Source: Agaricus subrufescens (lineage: Eukaryota; Basidiomycota; Agaricomycetes; Agaricales; Agaricaceae). Taken from it: DNA of 64,000 bases. This document shows, one piece after another, positions 22,794 to 33,800 of this stretch (positions are counted from its first letter, which is position 1; the number at the start of each line of letters is the position of its first letter). The notes beneath the pieces are model-generated. The model made no database searches, was not told the origin of the DNA, and saw only the letters and a program-made list of their open reading frames with translations. Location: the NCBI GenBank assembly GCA_029945375.1, contig CM057063.1, positions 1,981,894-2,045,893 of the forward strand. Reading direction: 5' to 3'. Position numbers and translations under genes: made by a program.

Positions 22794-24776
22794 ATGAATT
22801 CTTTTGCTATATCTCAGTGGTTGGAGTCGTCGCTACTCCACCATGTCAAATGTTGTAGTCCCTGTTCCCGAGGCCGTGGTTTGCATGGACTTGGGTGCTC
22901 TGTCAAATATGTTCATGGAACTGGCTTTATCGTCTTGTTTGAGGGATATGAGAGAATACACCAAGTTATATCTCCAATGGTGACCCATCGCATTGTGCTC
23001 AAAACTTGTGCTGTGTCGTCGCCTTCCTATACATATTGTATCAGCTCACTTGTGACTCGCTACCCTCAGTTGATGACCACTGCAATATCTTGCCCCAATC
23101 TTGCTGAATATGAAAGTCGCAATACCTTGGCTAGTGACGCAGTCTATTCAAAACTTGCCGTATTACCTTTTTGGCTCCTTGGGCTGGAACCTGAATTCCG
23201 CAGGAAGCTTGACACGCTCCAGAAAGCAGATTTGATTGATTGTTTGTCATGCCTGTCTACTGAACAAGTGCCTAAGAATGCGACAAAAGGTGAAATTGTT
23301 TTGTCCATTCAGCGACACTTCTTGGCTACGCGAAACCAATTTGCTTTAATGAGAGACCAGCCCACTGAGCATCCTGAATCGTGGTATGCCTTTCAAAATG
23401 ACCATTTTCATGGTTATGTTCAGTTCCAGAAGCCTAGTTTCTCTCTCTCAGTGAACGCATATTTGGTACACTTGTATGGGGCTGCAGTTTATAACTGCTT
23501 ACACACGGCTCCTCGGAGATTTGCTGCAATTTTTGAAGCTCCTGCTGGTTTTGTCAACCCATCTCTGTCTTGGTTATTGTTGCCGATCAATACAATTTCT
23601 AAAAGTGTACGCACTCTGATGAAGCAAGCTGAGTTCATGGCTTTGCTGAAGCAGATACCACATCTAACATGGCCACCCTGTTGTAGGGCGTATTCCAAGA
23701 CGTTATCTTTGGTTATTGATCACATTAGGTGCCGTGCTTTATATCTGTGTGAGCTTTCGCCAAGTGCTATTTGTTTTTTGGCTCTTTCAGTGGCTCCCAA
23801 ATTCACTTTGCCATCAGATATGACACCCGAGTCTGCAATATCTTCCATTTTGAATGCCGAATTTGGCACAGAATTACTAGCCCTGTTTATAAAAAGTGGT
23901 GATCAAGGTACGATAGATGCGAAAGATACACTGCAGCAGAAACAGAGATTGCAAGAGCAGTATACAATAAGGGCTCAAAAAAGACGCGACCTTAAAGTAG
24001 CGAAGGCCTTGGAGTACAGGCAGACAATTGCAATGGAAGCGGAAGCATGGCCTATTATTCCTTCGCGTGAAGTCGTCTTTGATTGCTTGCACAATTTTAG
24101 AAAAGGTACTACTTGGGTTGAACCTCCAGTTTGTGGTTGCTGTGCCCAGCTGAGTGAATGTATATTTGATGTGCCTGTGATAGATCGAAATGAATGCTTT
24201 CCACCAGCATCATTTTCTGGGCATAAATCAGGCAGCAGGATTGCTCTCAATCTCTTAGCTGTCAATGATGCAACATTCCAGCCCGACTTTGTCTTTGACT
24301 GCCCTTCAATAGATGGTTTAATGCTATGCAAAGAAGGAATTATTTCAATAAATGAAGCACATGCCACTGTTCGCTTTTGTACTAATTGCATTACATCACT
24401 ATGTGCATCTAAACTTCCACGGTTTGCTTTAGCAAACAAACTTTATAGAGGTATATTACCAGAAGAGTTCTCTGATCTGACGTGGGTTGAAGAGATGGTT
24501 TGTGCGATCTACCGTAACACAGCCCATGTGACACGCTTGTATGGTTCGTCAGATCCTGCCCAGCCCACTGTTTTGCATGGAAATACTTGTGCACATGAAA
24601 TGAATGTGGTGTCTACAGCTAGTGTCTTGCCCCGAACCCCTTCAGATGTCAACGACATGCTTAGTATAGTATTTGTGGGAACAAAGCGCCCTACTTTAAA
24701 ATCTTTGGGAAACATTTTTCGTGTGAGGAAAAAAAATTATTGTCATTTCTTCAGTGGCTCAAAATTAATAATGTGA
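22794..24776 (+). CDS. Helitron polyprotein, N-terminal part (DUF6570-like region)
   Basis: An open frame of 660 codons. A Cys/His cluster (CGCCAQLSECIFD, RFCTNCITSLCASK) is followed by LPRFALANKLYRGILPEEFSDLTWVEE, the region annotated DUF6570 upstream of the Rep domain in many fungal Helitrons. The frame then reads MLSIVFVGTKRP...IFRVRKK and loses homology exactly at the A8 run (24729–24736), after which the next frame continues with FLQWLKINN. The last ~13 codons of this ORF are therefore out of frame. The start at 22794 is only the first ATG; the true N-terminus may be upstream. Confidence 0.75.
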   Translation: MNSFAISQWLESSLLHHVKCCSPCSRGRGLHGLGCSVKYVHGTGFIVLFEGYERIHQVISPMVTHRIVLKTCAVSSPSYTYCISSLVTRYPQLMTTAISCPNLAEYESRNTLASDAVYSKLAVLPFWLLGLEPEFRRKLDTLQKADLIDCLSCLSTEQVPKNATKGEIVLSIQRHFLATRNQFALMRDQPTEHPESWYAFQNDHFHGYVQFQKPSFSLSVNAYLVHLYGAAVYNCLHTAPRRFAAIFEAPAGFVNPSLSWLLLPINTISKSVRTLMKQAEFMALLKQIPHLTWPPCCRAYSKTLSLVIDHIRCRALYLCELSPSAICFLALSVAPKFTLPSDMTPESAISSILNAEFGTELLALFIKSGDQGTIDAKDTLQQKQRLQEQYTIRAQKRRDLKVAKALEYRQTIAMEAEAWPIIPSREVVFDCLHNFRKGTTWVEPPVCGCCAQLSECIFDVPVIDRNECFPPASFSGHKSGSRIALNLLAVNDATFQPDFVFDCPSIDGLMLCKEGIISINEAHATVRFCTNCITSLCASKLPRFALANKLYRGILPEEFSDLTWVEEMVCAIYRNTAHVTRLYGSSDPAQPTVLHGNTCAHEMNVVSTASVLPRTPSDVNDMLSIVFVGTKRPTLKSLGNIFRVRKKNYCHFFSGSKLIM

Positions 24777-27361
24777 ACTATACTCACATTCTGATTGATG
24801 AGGCATTAGTTGATGTTTATCCTGAGGATGGTGTTTTGCCAGGACTAAACGAGCGTATAGTTCATGATGCCATATCAGACCCTGCAAAGTTGTTTGAGGA
24901 GGAGACTGCTGGTATTTCTGAGCATCCTGCTGCTGCATTTAGCAAATGTAATAGCAGCAGCAGTAGTGGCAGCAGTGATTGTCAGCCACTAATTGAATAT
25001 ATGGGAGTAACTGACCCAGAACTGGTTAAAATACCTGGGCGTACATTTACTGCACTTGCACTACATAGTTTATCTGCAGGGTTAAATGGTGAAGATACCA
25101 CTCCTACAGCTGATTTGATTATCCGTCGCAGTAATCAACTTGTTCCTGAATACCACAATCCCAGCTTGATGCCTGGTATGTTTCCTACCCTTTTTCCTTA
25201 TGGGGTTGGAGGATTTGAGGATCAAGGTCGTACCATACCTATCTCACTTCAGCAGCAGGCTCAGTATTACCTAAATATATTTGACCGATCTTTCTGCTAT
25301 CACTATTCATATATATTTGTTGTACTTAACATTATTCAGCGGCGCCAAGCTCACCTTCACACACACTTTACTTGTGCCAAGTCTAATTTTGATGCAGTTG
25401 CACGCAAGCTTGTATCAGTATCTCCAAATGTGTTGCAAACCCTTGCAAATAAAATTGAACATGAAAAGACACTGAAAGATCTCAGTGAAGATGAGATAAA
25501 TGCTATGAACTTACTAAAGCATGTAAATACAATTGCAGCCTCAGTACCTGGGTCCCAGGCCTCAAAACTCTTGATACGCAATGAGATTAGGAATTATTTT
25601 GGCCATTTTGGACTTCCACACCTGTTCCTGACATTTAACCCCAGCCCAGCTAATAGCCCTCTTTTCCTGGTTATGGCTGGAAATAAGACTATTGACTTGT
25701 CTGAGCACATACCAGAAATACCAAGAGCACAAGAGCGTGCTATGATTTTGGCTAAGGACCCTGTAGCAGCAGCTGATTTTTTTGAGTTTTGTACCACATC
25801 ACTGTTTTCTCATCTTCTTGGATGGGACTATGAAAAAGGAAGATCTACAGACAAAGGTGGTATACTAGGAAAGTTGCATGCTTTTTACGGGACTACTGAG
25901 TTTACTGAGCGTGGTTGTCTTCACGGCCACTTTCTGATCTTTCTTGCTGGTGCTCCAAATCCCACAGAGTTGCATATGCGCCTTGAGCATGATTCTGAAT
26001 TCCAAACCAGATTTTTCTCTTTTTTTGAATACATTATTCAGCATCATTTACCTGATATTGATGTTCAAGTAGAATCTAGTTATGACCCACACATGGAGCG
26101 TCCTCCTATGGTACCACTAGTCTCAACTATTGCTGATGCCAGTAAAAGTGGTGGACTAAACTCTACTAGTGCTAGTTGCAATCCAATCAGTATACTGAAT
26201 GAGTGGAATATTGTATTTGCTACAGAAGTTAAAAAATGTGGAGAAGTTCTCCAGCGTCATGTATGCCGTGCTGTATGCCACAAGTATGGAAATGACAATC
26301 GCTGCAGGTTTCTTTTCCCACACGAAGTTGTTGATGCATCGTATTATGATCCTGAAACAAAATCTGTTGTTCTACTATGTAGAGATCCTACAGTTAATTA
26401 TTTTAATCCATATATTCTTATTTTCTGCCGCCATAACCATGATTTGAAATGTATCTTATCGGGAAAAAGTGCAAAGAGTGCTATGTTTTATATCACTGAT
26501 TACATAACAAAGATGAGTTTGAATACATATGAGACTCTGAGTTTGATGTCGCGAGCAGTAGCACAGGTTCCTACTGACAATGCTTGTAGTCATTTGAGTT
26601 CTGCCAAGCTGTTGTTGCATAAATGTCTAACCCAATTTACTCGGCAGCAGCAGATTCACGCCCAACAAGCAGCTCGCTATTTGCGTGGTTTTAGTGATGC
26701 TGTATCATCTCACAAAACTATTCCTATGCTTTCAGCTCATTTGATTTCATTTGTCAAGGAAAAATATAAACTTAGACCCCCCACAAGTGAACTTGCTGAG
26801 GTGCTGCCTGAAGGTGATAATTGTGGTGAATTTGATAGTGATAGAGAGCCTGCACCACTTCGCATCACTACTGATCCCAATGGGAGATTAGTAGATACAA
26901 CCCAGGTACATGATTATTGGTTTAGGTCACAAGCTCTTGAGAATTTGATATTTTATGATTTTTGTCGCTTTATCCGAGTTGAGCATAAATCAAAGTCCAA
27001 CCAAACAAAAAATACACATGATAATCATTTAGGTGTTTTACGGCGCTTTGACTTTTGCCCTGAGCACCCTCTTTACTCTACCCATCATCTAGTAGAGCAC
27101 ACAAATTCTGCTATTGGCCATGGACACCGCGAGCTAGTTCCACGTGTAGTAGGCACTAGCATCCCGCGCGAAACATCACCTGATTGGTATTTGTTTGCAC
27201 TTGCCCATTTTAAACCATTTAGTTATTCTACCCCTCTACTTACTGACAAGCAAACTATTGAGGATGCATTCAAGTCACATACTTTCTCTGATACAGCATT
27301 GAAAGTTATGACTAACTGGAATGCTATACATGAATGTGAGGATGAGCGAGATGCCGAATGA
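24740..27361 (+). CDS. Helitron Rep/HUH endonuclease part
   Basis: An 873-codon frame continuing from the preceding ORF after a one-base frame change (real coding begins at about 24734, LLSFLQWLKINN). It contains the Helitron-like N domain (QQQAQYYLNIFDRSFCYHYSY), the NEIRNYFGHFGLPHLFLTFNPS stretch, the metal-binding HUH-type motif GCLHGHFLIFLAG, and the paired catalytic tyrosines in FYITDYITKMSLNTYE. These residues cut and join single strands during transposition. The frame ends at TGA 27359–27361 in ...CEDERDAE|, and the same frame carries on (LKKHAALTKESQ) into the helicase ORF, so the stop looks like a mutation of an Arg CGA. Confidence 0.85.
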   Translation: MSFLQWLKINNVNYTHILIDEALVDVYPEDGVLPGLNERIVHDAISDPAKLFEEETAGISEHPAAAFSKCNSSSSSGSSDCQPLIEYMGVTDPELVKIPGRTFTALALHSLSAGLNGEDTTPTADLIIRRSNQLVPEYHNPSLMPGMFPTLFPYGVGGFEDQGRTIPISLQQQAQYYLNIFDRSFCYHYSYIFVVLNIIQRRQAHLHTHFTCAKSNFDAVARKLVSVSPNVLQTLANKIEHEKTLKDLSEDEINAMNLLKHVNTIAASVPGSQASKLLIRNEIRNYFGHFGLPHLFLTFNPSPANSPLFLVMAGNKTIDLSEHIPEIPRAQERAMILAKDPVAAADFFEFCTTSLFSHLLGWDYEKGRSTDKGGILGKLHAFYGTTEFTERGCLHGHFLIFLAGAPNPTELHMRLEHDSEFQTRFFSFFEYIIQHHLPDIDVQVESSYDPHMERPPMVPLVSTIADASKSGGLNSTSASCNPISILNEWNIVFATEVKKCGEVLQRHVCRAVCHKYGNDNRCRFLFPHEVVDASYYDPETKSVVLLCRDPTVNYFNPYILIFCRHNHDLKCILSGKSAKSAMFYITDYITKMSLNTYETLSLMSRAVAQVPTDNACSHLSSAKLLLHKCLTQFTRQQQIHAQQAARYLRGFSDAVSSHKTIPMLSAHLISFVKEKYKLRPPTSELAEVLPEGDNCGEFDSDREPAPLRITTDPNGRLVDTTQVHDYWFRSQALENLIFYDFCRFIRVEHKSKSNQTKNTHDNHLGVLRRFDFCPEHPLYSTHHLVEHTNSAIGHGHRELVPRVVGTSIPRETSPDWYLFALAHFKPFSYSTPLLTDKQTIEDAFKSHTFSDTALKVMTNWNAIHECEDERDAE

Positions 27362-30300
27362 CTAAAGAAGCATGCTGCTCTTACAAAAGAAAGCCAAATG
27401 CTTACTAAATCTTTTTTACCAAGAAATGAGCAAGGTGATGAGGAACTAGATATGCCAGGACTTCAGTGCTCAAAGCCTGAACAAGAATTTCAAATGTGGC
27501 ATACTATTTCTTTACTTCAGGATGCTCAATGGTTTACTATGCGACATTCTGACAAAATTAGAAACACAATTCACAACCAGAAAGTTGATGGTCAGATCTT
27601 GAATGAAGGCAATATAGTTAGGCCTGATTTTGTTACAGCCACAGTAGCAGCTAGTCGTGAAGCAATCAGCCAGGTGCAGTTCACGCCCAGTGTAGCTAAT
27701 GCCTGGAAAAAAGATATTAAGCTGCAAGAAAAAGCTATTTCAGATTTTCGGCGAAATGCCTTGAACCCTGATGCACAAAGTATCACAGGACATTCAAACA
27801 GTAATGGTGAAACCGTTACACCCGAAAAGCTTAGCAGTATCCAGCATAGTGAAATTGTGCCTGGAGAAACTGTTTCTACTATAAGTGATAAAGTAATCTC
27901 AGTAGCTATGCAGGATGAGCTATTAAGTGATATAGAAAGTAAATTTTCTTTGAACCCAAAGCAAGCTTGTGCTTTTCGCATTATATCACGACATTACGTG
28001 GCAAGATATATTGATAAAAACTCTCAAGAAAAACCTTTACGAATGCTGATGACAGGGCCTGGTGGTACAGGAAAGACACATGTTGTAAAAGCTTTGAAGC
28101 AGGTTATGACACTTTACAATTGTGGCCATCGCATACGGTTCTTGGCTCCGACTGGCTCAGCTGCCAGTAATATTGATGGCATGACTGTTCATAAAGGCTT
28201 AGGAATTAAAATTGCAAAAAAAGATGACCGTGGCAAGGGCAACCGTAAAATAGGAAGTAGTTCTGATGATACTACGCTTTTAGTCAGTATTCAAAACAAA
28301 GCTCAGTTGCGTGACGAATGGAAGAATGTTGACGTTGTCCTTATTGATGAAGTATCACTCATGGGAGCACAGCTTTTATGTGAAATAGATCATGCCCTAC
28401 GCTTTGCAAAAGAAGTACATAATGACTGGTTTGGAGGAATTACTGTCATATTTGCAGGCGACTTCTACCAGTACCCACCTGTCGGTGGTACCCCTCTTTA
28501 TACTCCCCTCTCAGTTAATAGCCGTCAGACAGGTGATGAATTGCTACGCCGACTTGGACGGCTGGCATGGAAAACCGTTGATACTGTAGTTGAGCTAACA
28601 GAGCAGCAAAGGATGAAGGGTGATCCTGAATACAGTATTGCTGTCCAGAGACTTAGAGTGAGGCAGTGCACCTTGGATGATGTCAAACTTTTTAATTCTC
28701 GGGTAATTAAAGGAGTAAATAATCCTGACGGAGTAGACTTGGGCTCTCCAGAAAATGTTACTGCAGTTGCAATTGTAAGCACTAACCATACACGTGAACT
28801 TCTTAATACAAAAAAAGCCCAAGCTGCAGGGGGAGAAAGACTTGTAATATGTGCAAGTAACGATATTATACCTTCAACTGTTGAATCAACAAAAGAAACA
28901 TATGAAACATTACTCAAACTCAATTTCTCGTCAGCAAAAAACCAAGGTGCCCTCCCAGGATTTTTACCTTTATATGAATCTATGCCTGTAGTACTGCGGC
29001 TACGCAATTTGTCAACAGACCTGAAAGTTACAAATGGATGCCAAGGTATTGTACGCAAAGTGTTCACGGACACAAATAAGCATGGTTTAACAACTTGTAC
29101 ATGTGCTATTGTTGAATTTGATAGCCCTATCAAGCTTAATGGCCTACCCCGTAGCTGCTTTCCGATTTTCCCTACAACATTTACATATCCAATAAAATTA
29201 AAGTCTTCTACAACAGGAAAGGATGAAATGGTTCGCGTATGTCGCCATCAACTGCCCATTCAACCTGCATTTGCCATTACAGGCCATTCAGCACAGGGAA
29301 AAACACTACCAAAAGTAATTGCTTTTCTTCATGAAGGTGGTTTTTCATCTTATGTGGCTGCTTCTCGTGCCACGTCACGCAATGGTTTATGCATTGTACG
29401 CCCTGTTTCTTTAGCCGATCTCAATAAACCAATACCTAGTGATCTTCATTTTGAGATGAAGCGTCTAAGTGCCTTAGAACATAATACACAAGTGCGTTAC
29501 AAATTTTCCTGCAAGCAATTAGTGCCTATTCCAGATATTGAAGCTACCCAGGCAGGAAGTAATAATAATACAGCAGTCAGTAACTATAGAGTTGAATATT
29601 GTAACAAACCAACAGCTGGTAGCACAGGAGAGCACCGACCGATTATGAAAAGAAAGCACTCTGCAGATTCTAGTGACGCATCTTCTGGAGAAGCTATGGA
29701 TCTAGATTGGAAACCCCAAGACTACCAGCCACTATATTTTTCTCTGCATGGACAAAAGCGTCAAAAGGTTGAGTCCGATCAAAGAATTAGCATTGTGGTA
29801 CCTCAGCCCCAGGCAACACAACTGCTGCCCTTAATTGCAGGATGCCAATGGTCTTCTAGTGACTGGTCATGCTCATATGACACAGTATATATGTCATTTT
29901 TTGTCGCAGTTGCTCATATGTCACCCATTCTAAAATTTAGATTTTCTAGTATATCAGAAACAGCTGCCTTTTTGTTAAGCGAGTTTGAGGCCATTTATAG
30001 GGATCAGACAAGTGGCCATTTCAATGCTAGCCGTGATCGCTTTCGTGATATGCTATCGCAGTCTAGACCAAGCACGTTTCCAAGAAGAGGTCAAGTTGGT
30101 ATAGCTGCTACCTCGATCATTGATAATATTCTCCCTGAGGTAAATAGATGCTGCCAATTCAAAACACGCTCTGGATTGGGTCCGGTACCTGTTGATAATA
30201 TATTAACCCTTCCTTATTTTTTGGTCGGCAGTCAAACCAATGGCGTGGTGCCCACTATATCAATTGATGCTTACATTCAAAGAGATCTTTCATTACGCTA

Positions 30301-30484
30301 TCCAATATTATGTGAAAAATATCCAGCAGTCAATCCCTTGCAATGTAGTAGCAGAGGTGATGAACTGGTAGAGCCAATGCAGATAGCGTGCTCATTGGGC
30401 TCACTAGCACAATGCAAATGTTCACCTATTTTGGTATTTGAAATGCACCCTCTTGAGTGTAATATCATTCCATCTGCTTGTTGA
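27362..30484 (+). CDS. Helitron PIF1-type helicase part with C-terminal extension
   Basis: In frame with the Rep ORF after a single TGA; the first ATG is at 27398. Walker A is MTGPGGTGKTHVVKAL; motif Ia is FLAPTGSAASNIDGMTVHKGLG; Walker B is VVLIDEVSLMG; motif III is VIFAGDFYQYPPV; LTEQQRMKGD and the C-terminal AFAITGHSAQGKTLPKVI and SYVAASRATSRNGL motifs complete a PIF1/RecD-like 5'–3' helicase, which unwinds the donor strand. Beyond about residue 730 there is a ~290-residue extension with a GCQWSSSDWSCSYDTVYMSFF motif and Cys-rich ending; its SC-x-YD core is reminiscent of cysteine-peptidase-like domains, but I cannot assign it. Confidence 0.85.
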   Translation, partial: LKKHAALTKESQMLTKSFLPRNEQGDEELDMPGLQCSKPEQEFQMWHTISLLQDAQWFTMRHSDKIRNTIHNQKVDGQILNEGNIVRPDFVTATVAASREAISQVQFTPSVANAWKKDIKLQEKAISDFRRNALNPDAQSITGHSNSNGETVTPEKLSSIQHSEIVPGETVSTISDKVISVAMQDELLSDIESKFSLNPKQACAFRIISRHYVARYIDKNSQEKPLRMLMTGPGGTGKTHVVKALKQVMTLYNCGHRIRFLAPTGSAASNIDGMTVHKGLGIKIAKKDDRGKGNRKIGSSSDDTTLLVSIQNKAQLRDEWKNVDVVLIDEVSLMGAQLLCEIDHALRFAKEVHNDWFGGITVIFAGDFYQYPPVGGTPLYTPLSVNSRQTGDELLRRLGRLAWKTVDTVVELTEQQRMKGDPEYSIAVQRLRVRQCTLDDVKLFNSRVIKGVNNPDGVDLGSPENVTAVAIVSTNHTRELLNTKKAQAAGGERLVICASNDIIPSTVESTKETYETLLKLNFSSAKNQGALPGFLPLYESMPVVLRLRNLSTDLKVTNGCQGIVRKVFTDTNKHGLTTCTCAIVEFDSPIKLNGLPRSCFPIFPTTFTYPIKLKSSTTGKDEMVRVCRHQLPIQPAFAITGHSAQGKTLPKVIAFLHEGGFSSYVAASRATSRNGLCIVRPVSLADLNKPIPSDLHFEMKRLSALEHNTQVRYKFSCKQLVPIPDIEATQAGSNNNTAVSNYRVEYCNKPTAGSTGEHRPIMKRKHSADSSDASSGEAMDLDWKPQDYQPLYFSLHGQKRQKVESDQRISIVVPQPQATQLLPLIAGCQWSSSDWSCSYDTVYMSFFVAVAHMSPILKFRFSSISETAAFLLSEFEAIYRDQTSGHFNASRDRFRDMLSQSRPSTFPRRGQVGIAATSIIDNILPEVNRCCQFKTRSGLGPVPVDNILTLPYFLVGSQTNGVVPTISIDAYIQRDLSLRYPILCEKYPAVNPLQCSSRGDELVEPMQIACSLGSLAQCKCSPILVFEMHPLECNIIPSAC

Positions 30485-30529
30485 TAAAGCAGAGCTGCTA
30501 CCTGCAGCATGGAGATCGGATAGACTCAC

Positions 30530-30842
30530 ATTGCTATAATCCTAAGCGGTAGGTGGATTGCGGTAGTAGATAGAGTTTGTAGAGCTGAGAGAGCTTGTAG
30601 AGCGAAGTGAGAGAGGAAACTGAACTGTTATTCTATGGAATATACATAGGGTTTATATACTCGACAAAGAACCTCATAGTGGTAAAGGGTAATGTGAAAC
30701 ATACAGGTAAAACAGGAGTCCGCAGAAGGAGTCCGCAGTAAACATGCATAAAACGATTGAAAAGGTGTGGCATAGTGCATAGTGCACAGTAGTTGCTCAT
30801 ACACATCATACCGAGCGTATAACTCGAGGTATTTCGTCAACA
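30530..30842 (-). repeat. Copia 3' LTR (minus strand)
   Basis: On the minus strand, a purine-rich tract is followed at 30842 by TGTTGACGAAATACC, a TG start expected for an LTR, immediately after pol ends. A TATA-like stretch (revcomp of gtttatata, 30651–30659) fits the LTR promoter. The far end is uncertain; a CA dinucleotide near 30530 is the best candidate. No second copy of this LTR was seen in the window, so the 5' LTR is missing or lies in the assembly gap near 51.1 kb. Confidence 0.6.
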
Positions 30843-30854
30843 CTCCTCCTTGAG
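30843..30854 (-). other. Polypurine tract next to Copia 3' LTR
   Basis: The minus strand reads ctcaaggaggag directly before the LTR TG. Such a tract primes plus-strand DNA synthesis in LTR retrotransposons. Confidence 0.6.
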
Positions 30855-30858
30855 TAGA

Positions 30859-33800
30859 CTACTGTTCACGCAATCCTAACATAGGGCAGAATGTATTGAA
30901 CTTGATTTTCTCGAGATTTTTGGTCATGATGTCAGCAGGATTTTCTTGACCGTCAATCCAGTCAATTTTGATCCGCTTTTCCTCAAGAAGATTCCGAACA
31001 TAGTGAAAGCGAATATCGATATGTTTAGATCGCTTTTCTTGGACTTCTGAGGTGGCCCAAAATAGGCTTCCCAAATTATCTCCATAGAGAAGGGGTGTGT
31101 CGATATCAAAACCTACTTCGGTGAGAAGTTGGGACATCCAGACAAGTTGTCGCGAACAATCAGAGAGAGCCATATATTCGGCTTCCGTCGATGAAAGTGC
31201 AACAGTTTTTTGTTTGCGACTCAACCAAGATACTGGACCATCAGCGAGTGTGCAAAAGTTGCCGGTGATTGATTTCCGGTCTTCGGGATCAGATGCCCAA
31301 TCAGAATCTGAATAAGCAATTATACCAGAATTCGAGTTACCATCAAACTCAAGAACTCTATTTTTGGTGCCGTTAAGGTACCGTAGCAAATGCATTCCAG
31401 TGGTATAATGTTCCTTGTTAGGTTTTACCATCTGTTGCGATAATTTTACAACCGCAAATGCAATGTCTGGTCGAGATCCGATCATAAGATACATTAAGGA
31501 TCCAACTAATTGCTGGTATTTTTGCCTGAATTCAGGTTTAGGCATTTTGTCGGAAGTAGAGAACACAAAACCTTTCGGTAATGGTGTTTCTTCAGATCCA
31601 GATTTAATTCCGAATCGATCGAGTACTTTCTGAAGGTACTTCTGCTGATGCAGAAAGACTTTTTGACGAGGTCTATCTCTAGAGATTTGCATCCCGAGGA
31701 ACTCAGTCATTTCGCCTTGATCACGACATTCCCATTTGGTAGAAAACTTTAGCTTCAACTCTTGGAGGAGCTTAGAATTCTTTTTGCCTAAGAAGGCTAC
31801 GTCATCAACATAAACTACAGCGATAACTAATTCGCGAGTTTTTGGATGTCGATAATAATATACGCCTGCATCGGACTTGCATCGGATAAAACCGATTTCT
31901 GTCATGCTAGCGGTGAGTTCTTTCCACCAACTAAGTCCGGCCTGTTTAAGGCCATATAGGGCACGGCGTAATCTCCAGACTTTATTTTCCTTTCCAGGAA
32001 CTCTAAATCCTTCTGGTTGCGACATATAGATTTCTTCATCCAGTTTGCCGTAAAGATAGGCAGTTTTAACGTCAACACTGAACATATCCCAGTCTTCCAT
32101 GGCAACAACGCCGAAAAGAAGACGAGCAGTTTCGTAGCGGACTACTGGAGAGAATAATTCGTTATAGTCAATTCCCTCGACTTGAGAGAATCCTTTAGCA
32201 ACCAGTCGAGCCCGAAGGCGACCATCACTCTTTTCATTAAACACCCATCTATTTTTAATGGTTCTTCGACCTTTCGGGAGATCCACTAATTCATAGACAC
32301 CTCTTTGTTGTAAGGCTTTTAATTCTTCTAAACAAGCATCAATCCATTTTTTGCGCGTTGCCGCAGGCAATTGTGATAAGTCCTTGAATTGGACTGGTGT
32401 TTGGATTTTGTTTGCAAGTTCGAAGAGAAAGTTATTTAACCTTACTCCTCCTTCTCTGAGAAGAACTTGAATATCCTCCATTCGGTCATCGTCGTTATCC
32501 TCCTCCTGATTTGGAGTAGGGCGTGATCCGAATTTTACGGGAGGTATTTCAGTGCCATGTTCTTTTTCCCAATCTTCAGCCCTTTGTTGGGCTTCGTCAA
32601 ATCGTCGGCGAATTTCTTCGCGACGTTCAGTGACGTCATCATTAGGAAGTCTGGCTTTCTGACGATCAGATCTAGAAGGAACTCTATTTCTGATCTGTTC
32701 ATCCATTTTAGGTAAGAAGGGTTGTTTCTCATAATCCCGAAGAATCTTAGCTGGCGGTTTATTGCCATAGACATTATCCGGACGGTTAGGAACTCGAGAT
32801 TCTCTTTCCGATCGTCGGAGTGGTGGTCTTTCAGATTCATCAGGCGGTGATTCTGCACGCCTTTTTCCTCTATTCCATTGTGGCTTTTCCTGTTGTGGAA
32901 TTTGCCGTGGTCTGGAAGGACCAGGTGATGGAGGAGGTGATCTCGGCGGTGATGCCAGAGGATTAGGCGGATTATGAGGAGGTTGCTGCGGTGCAGCAGG
33001 TGGAGGACCCGGTGGAGGGTCACGAGGATGTGAAGGACTAGGTAAGTCCGGAGTTTCATCACTTGTTTCGTCAGGGGATGAATCCCTGGAAAGTTCCTCA
33101 TCAATTTGTTTTTCGAGGTTACTTGGTTTAGATGACGAACATTTAGGGAAGTATGATTCGTCAAATATGGCATGTGGGCCGATAAACACAGCGTTATTTT
33201 TAGTGTGTCTAATGAACTTGTAATTCGTGCCGTCATAGCCAATGAATAACATAAGTTCGGAACGTGCAGAGAGTTTATCCTGTCGGATCTCATCTGGTAA
33301 ATACATGTGTGCACCACATCCAAATACTCGGATTAAGGACAAATTTGGTTTGGTTCCGAAGAACAATTCGAATGGTGTTTTCCACTTTAACCGTTGCATT
33401 GGAGTGCGATTGTAAATATAAACCGCATATGACATAGAGAATTCCCAATAAGAATCCGGGAGGCATGCCTGCAACCGTAATGCTTGTGATTTCTCGTGCA
33501 AGGTTCTATTAAGTCGTTCTGCACGGCCGTTCTGTTGGTGAACGTGGGGTGACGACATTTCATGCTGAATTCCGTTTGCGGCTAAGTATTCTTTTAGAAC
33601 TCCACTAGTGTATTCTCCTCCTCGATCAGTGCGTAGTCGCACGACTTTCTGGCCAGTAGATGTAGCCAAGAATGTCAAGATGTTTTTCATCTGATTTGGA
33701 GCTTTGCTTTTCTTGGATAGTGTGACAATGAAAGCAACACTGGAGTAGTCATCCATTATAGTCATAATCCATTTATAGCGATGATATGATAATACCGGTA

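Larger units (their letters stand above)
22794..30484 (+). mobile_element. Helitron (Rep + PIF1-type helicase), coding body
   Basis: About 7.7 kb of coding sequence on one strand carries the two hallmark activities of a Helitron: a HUH endonuclease/Rep domain and a SF1 PIF1-type DNA helicase. The element moves by peel-and-paste/rolling-circle replication. The coding region is near-continuous and is broken only at 24729–24736 (frame change in an A8 run) and 27359–27361 (in-frame TGA). The termini (5' TC, 3' hairpin plus CTRR) were not identified, so true ends extend beyond these coordinates. Its right side abuts the Copia 3' LTR. Confidence 0.85.
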
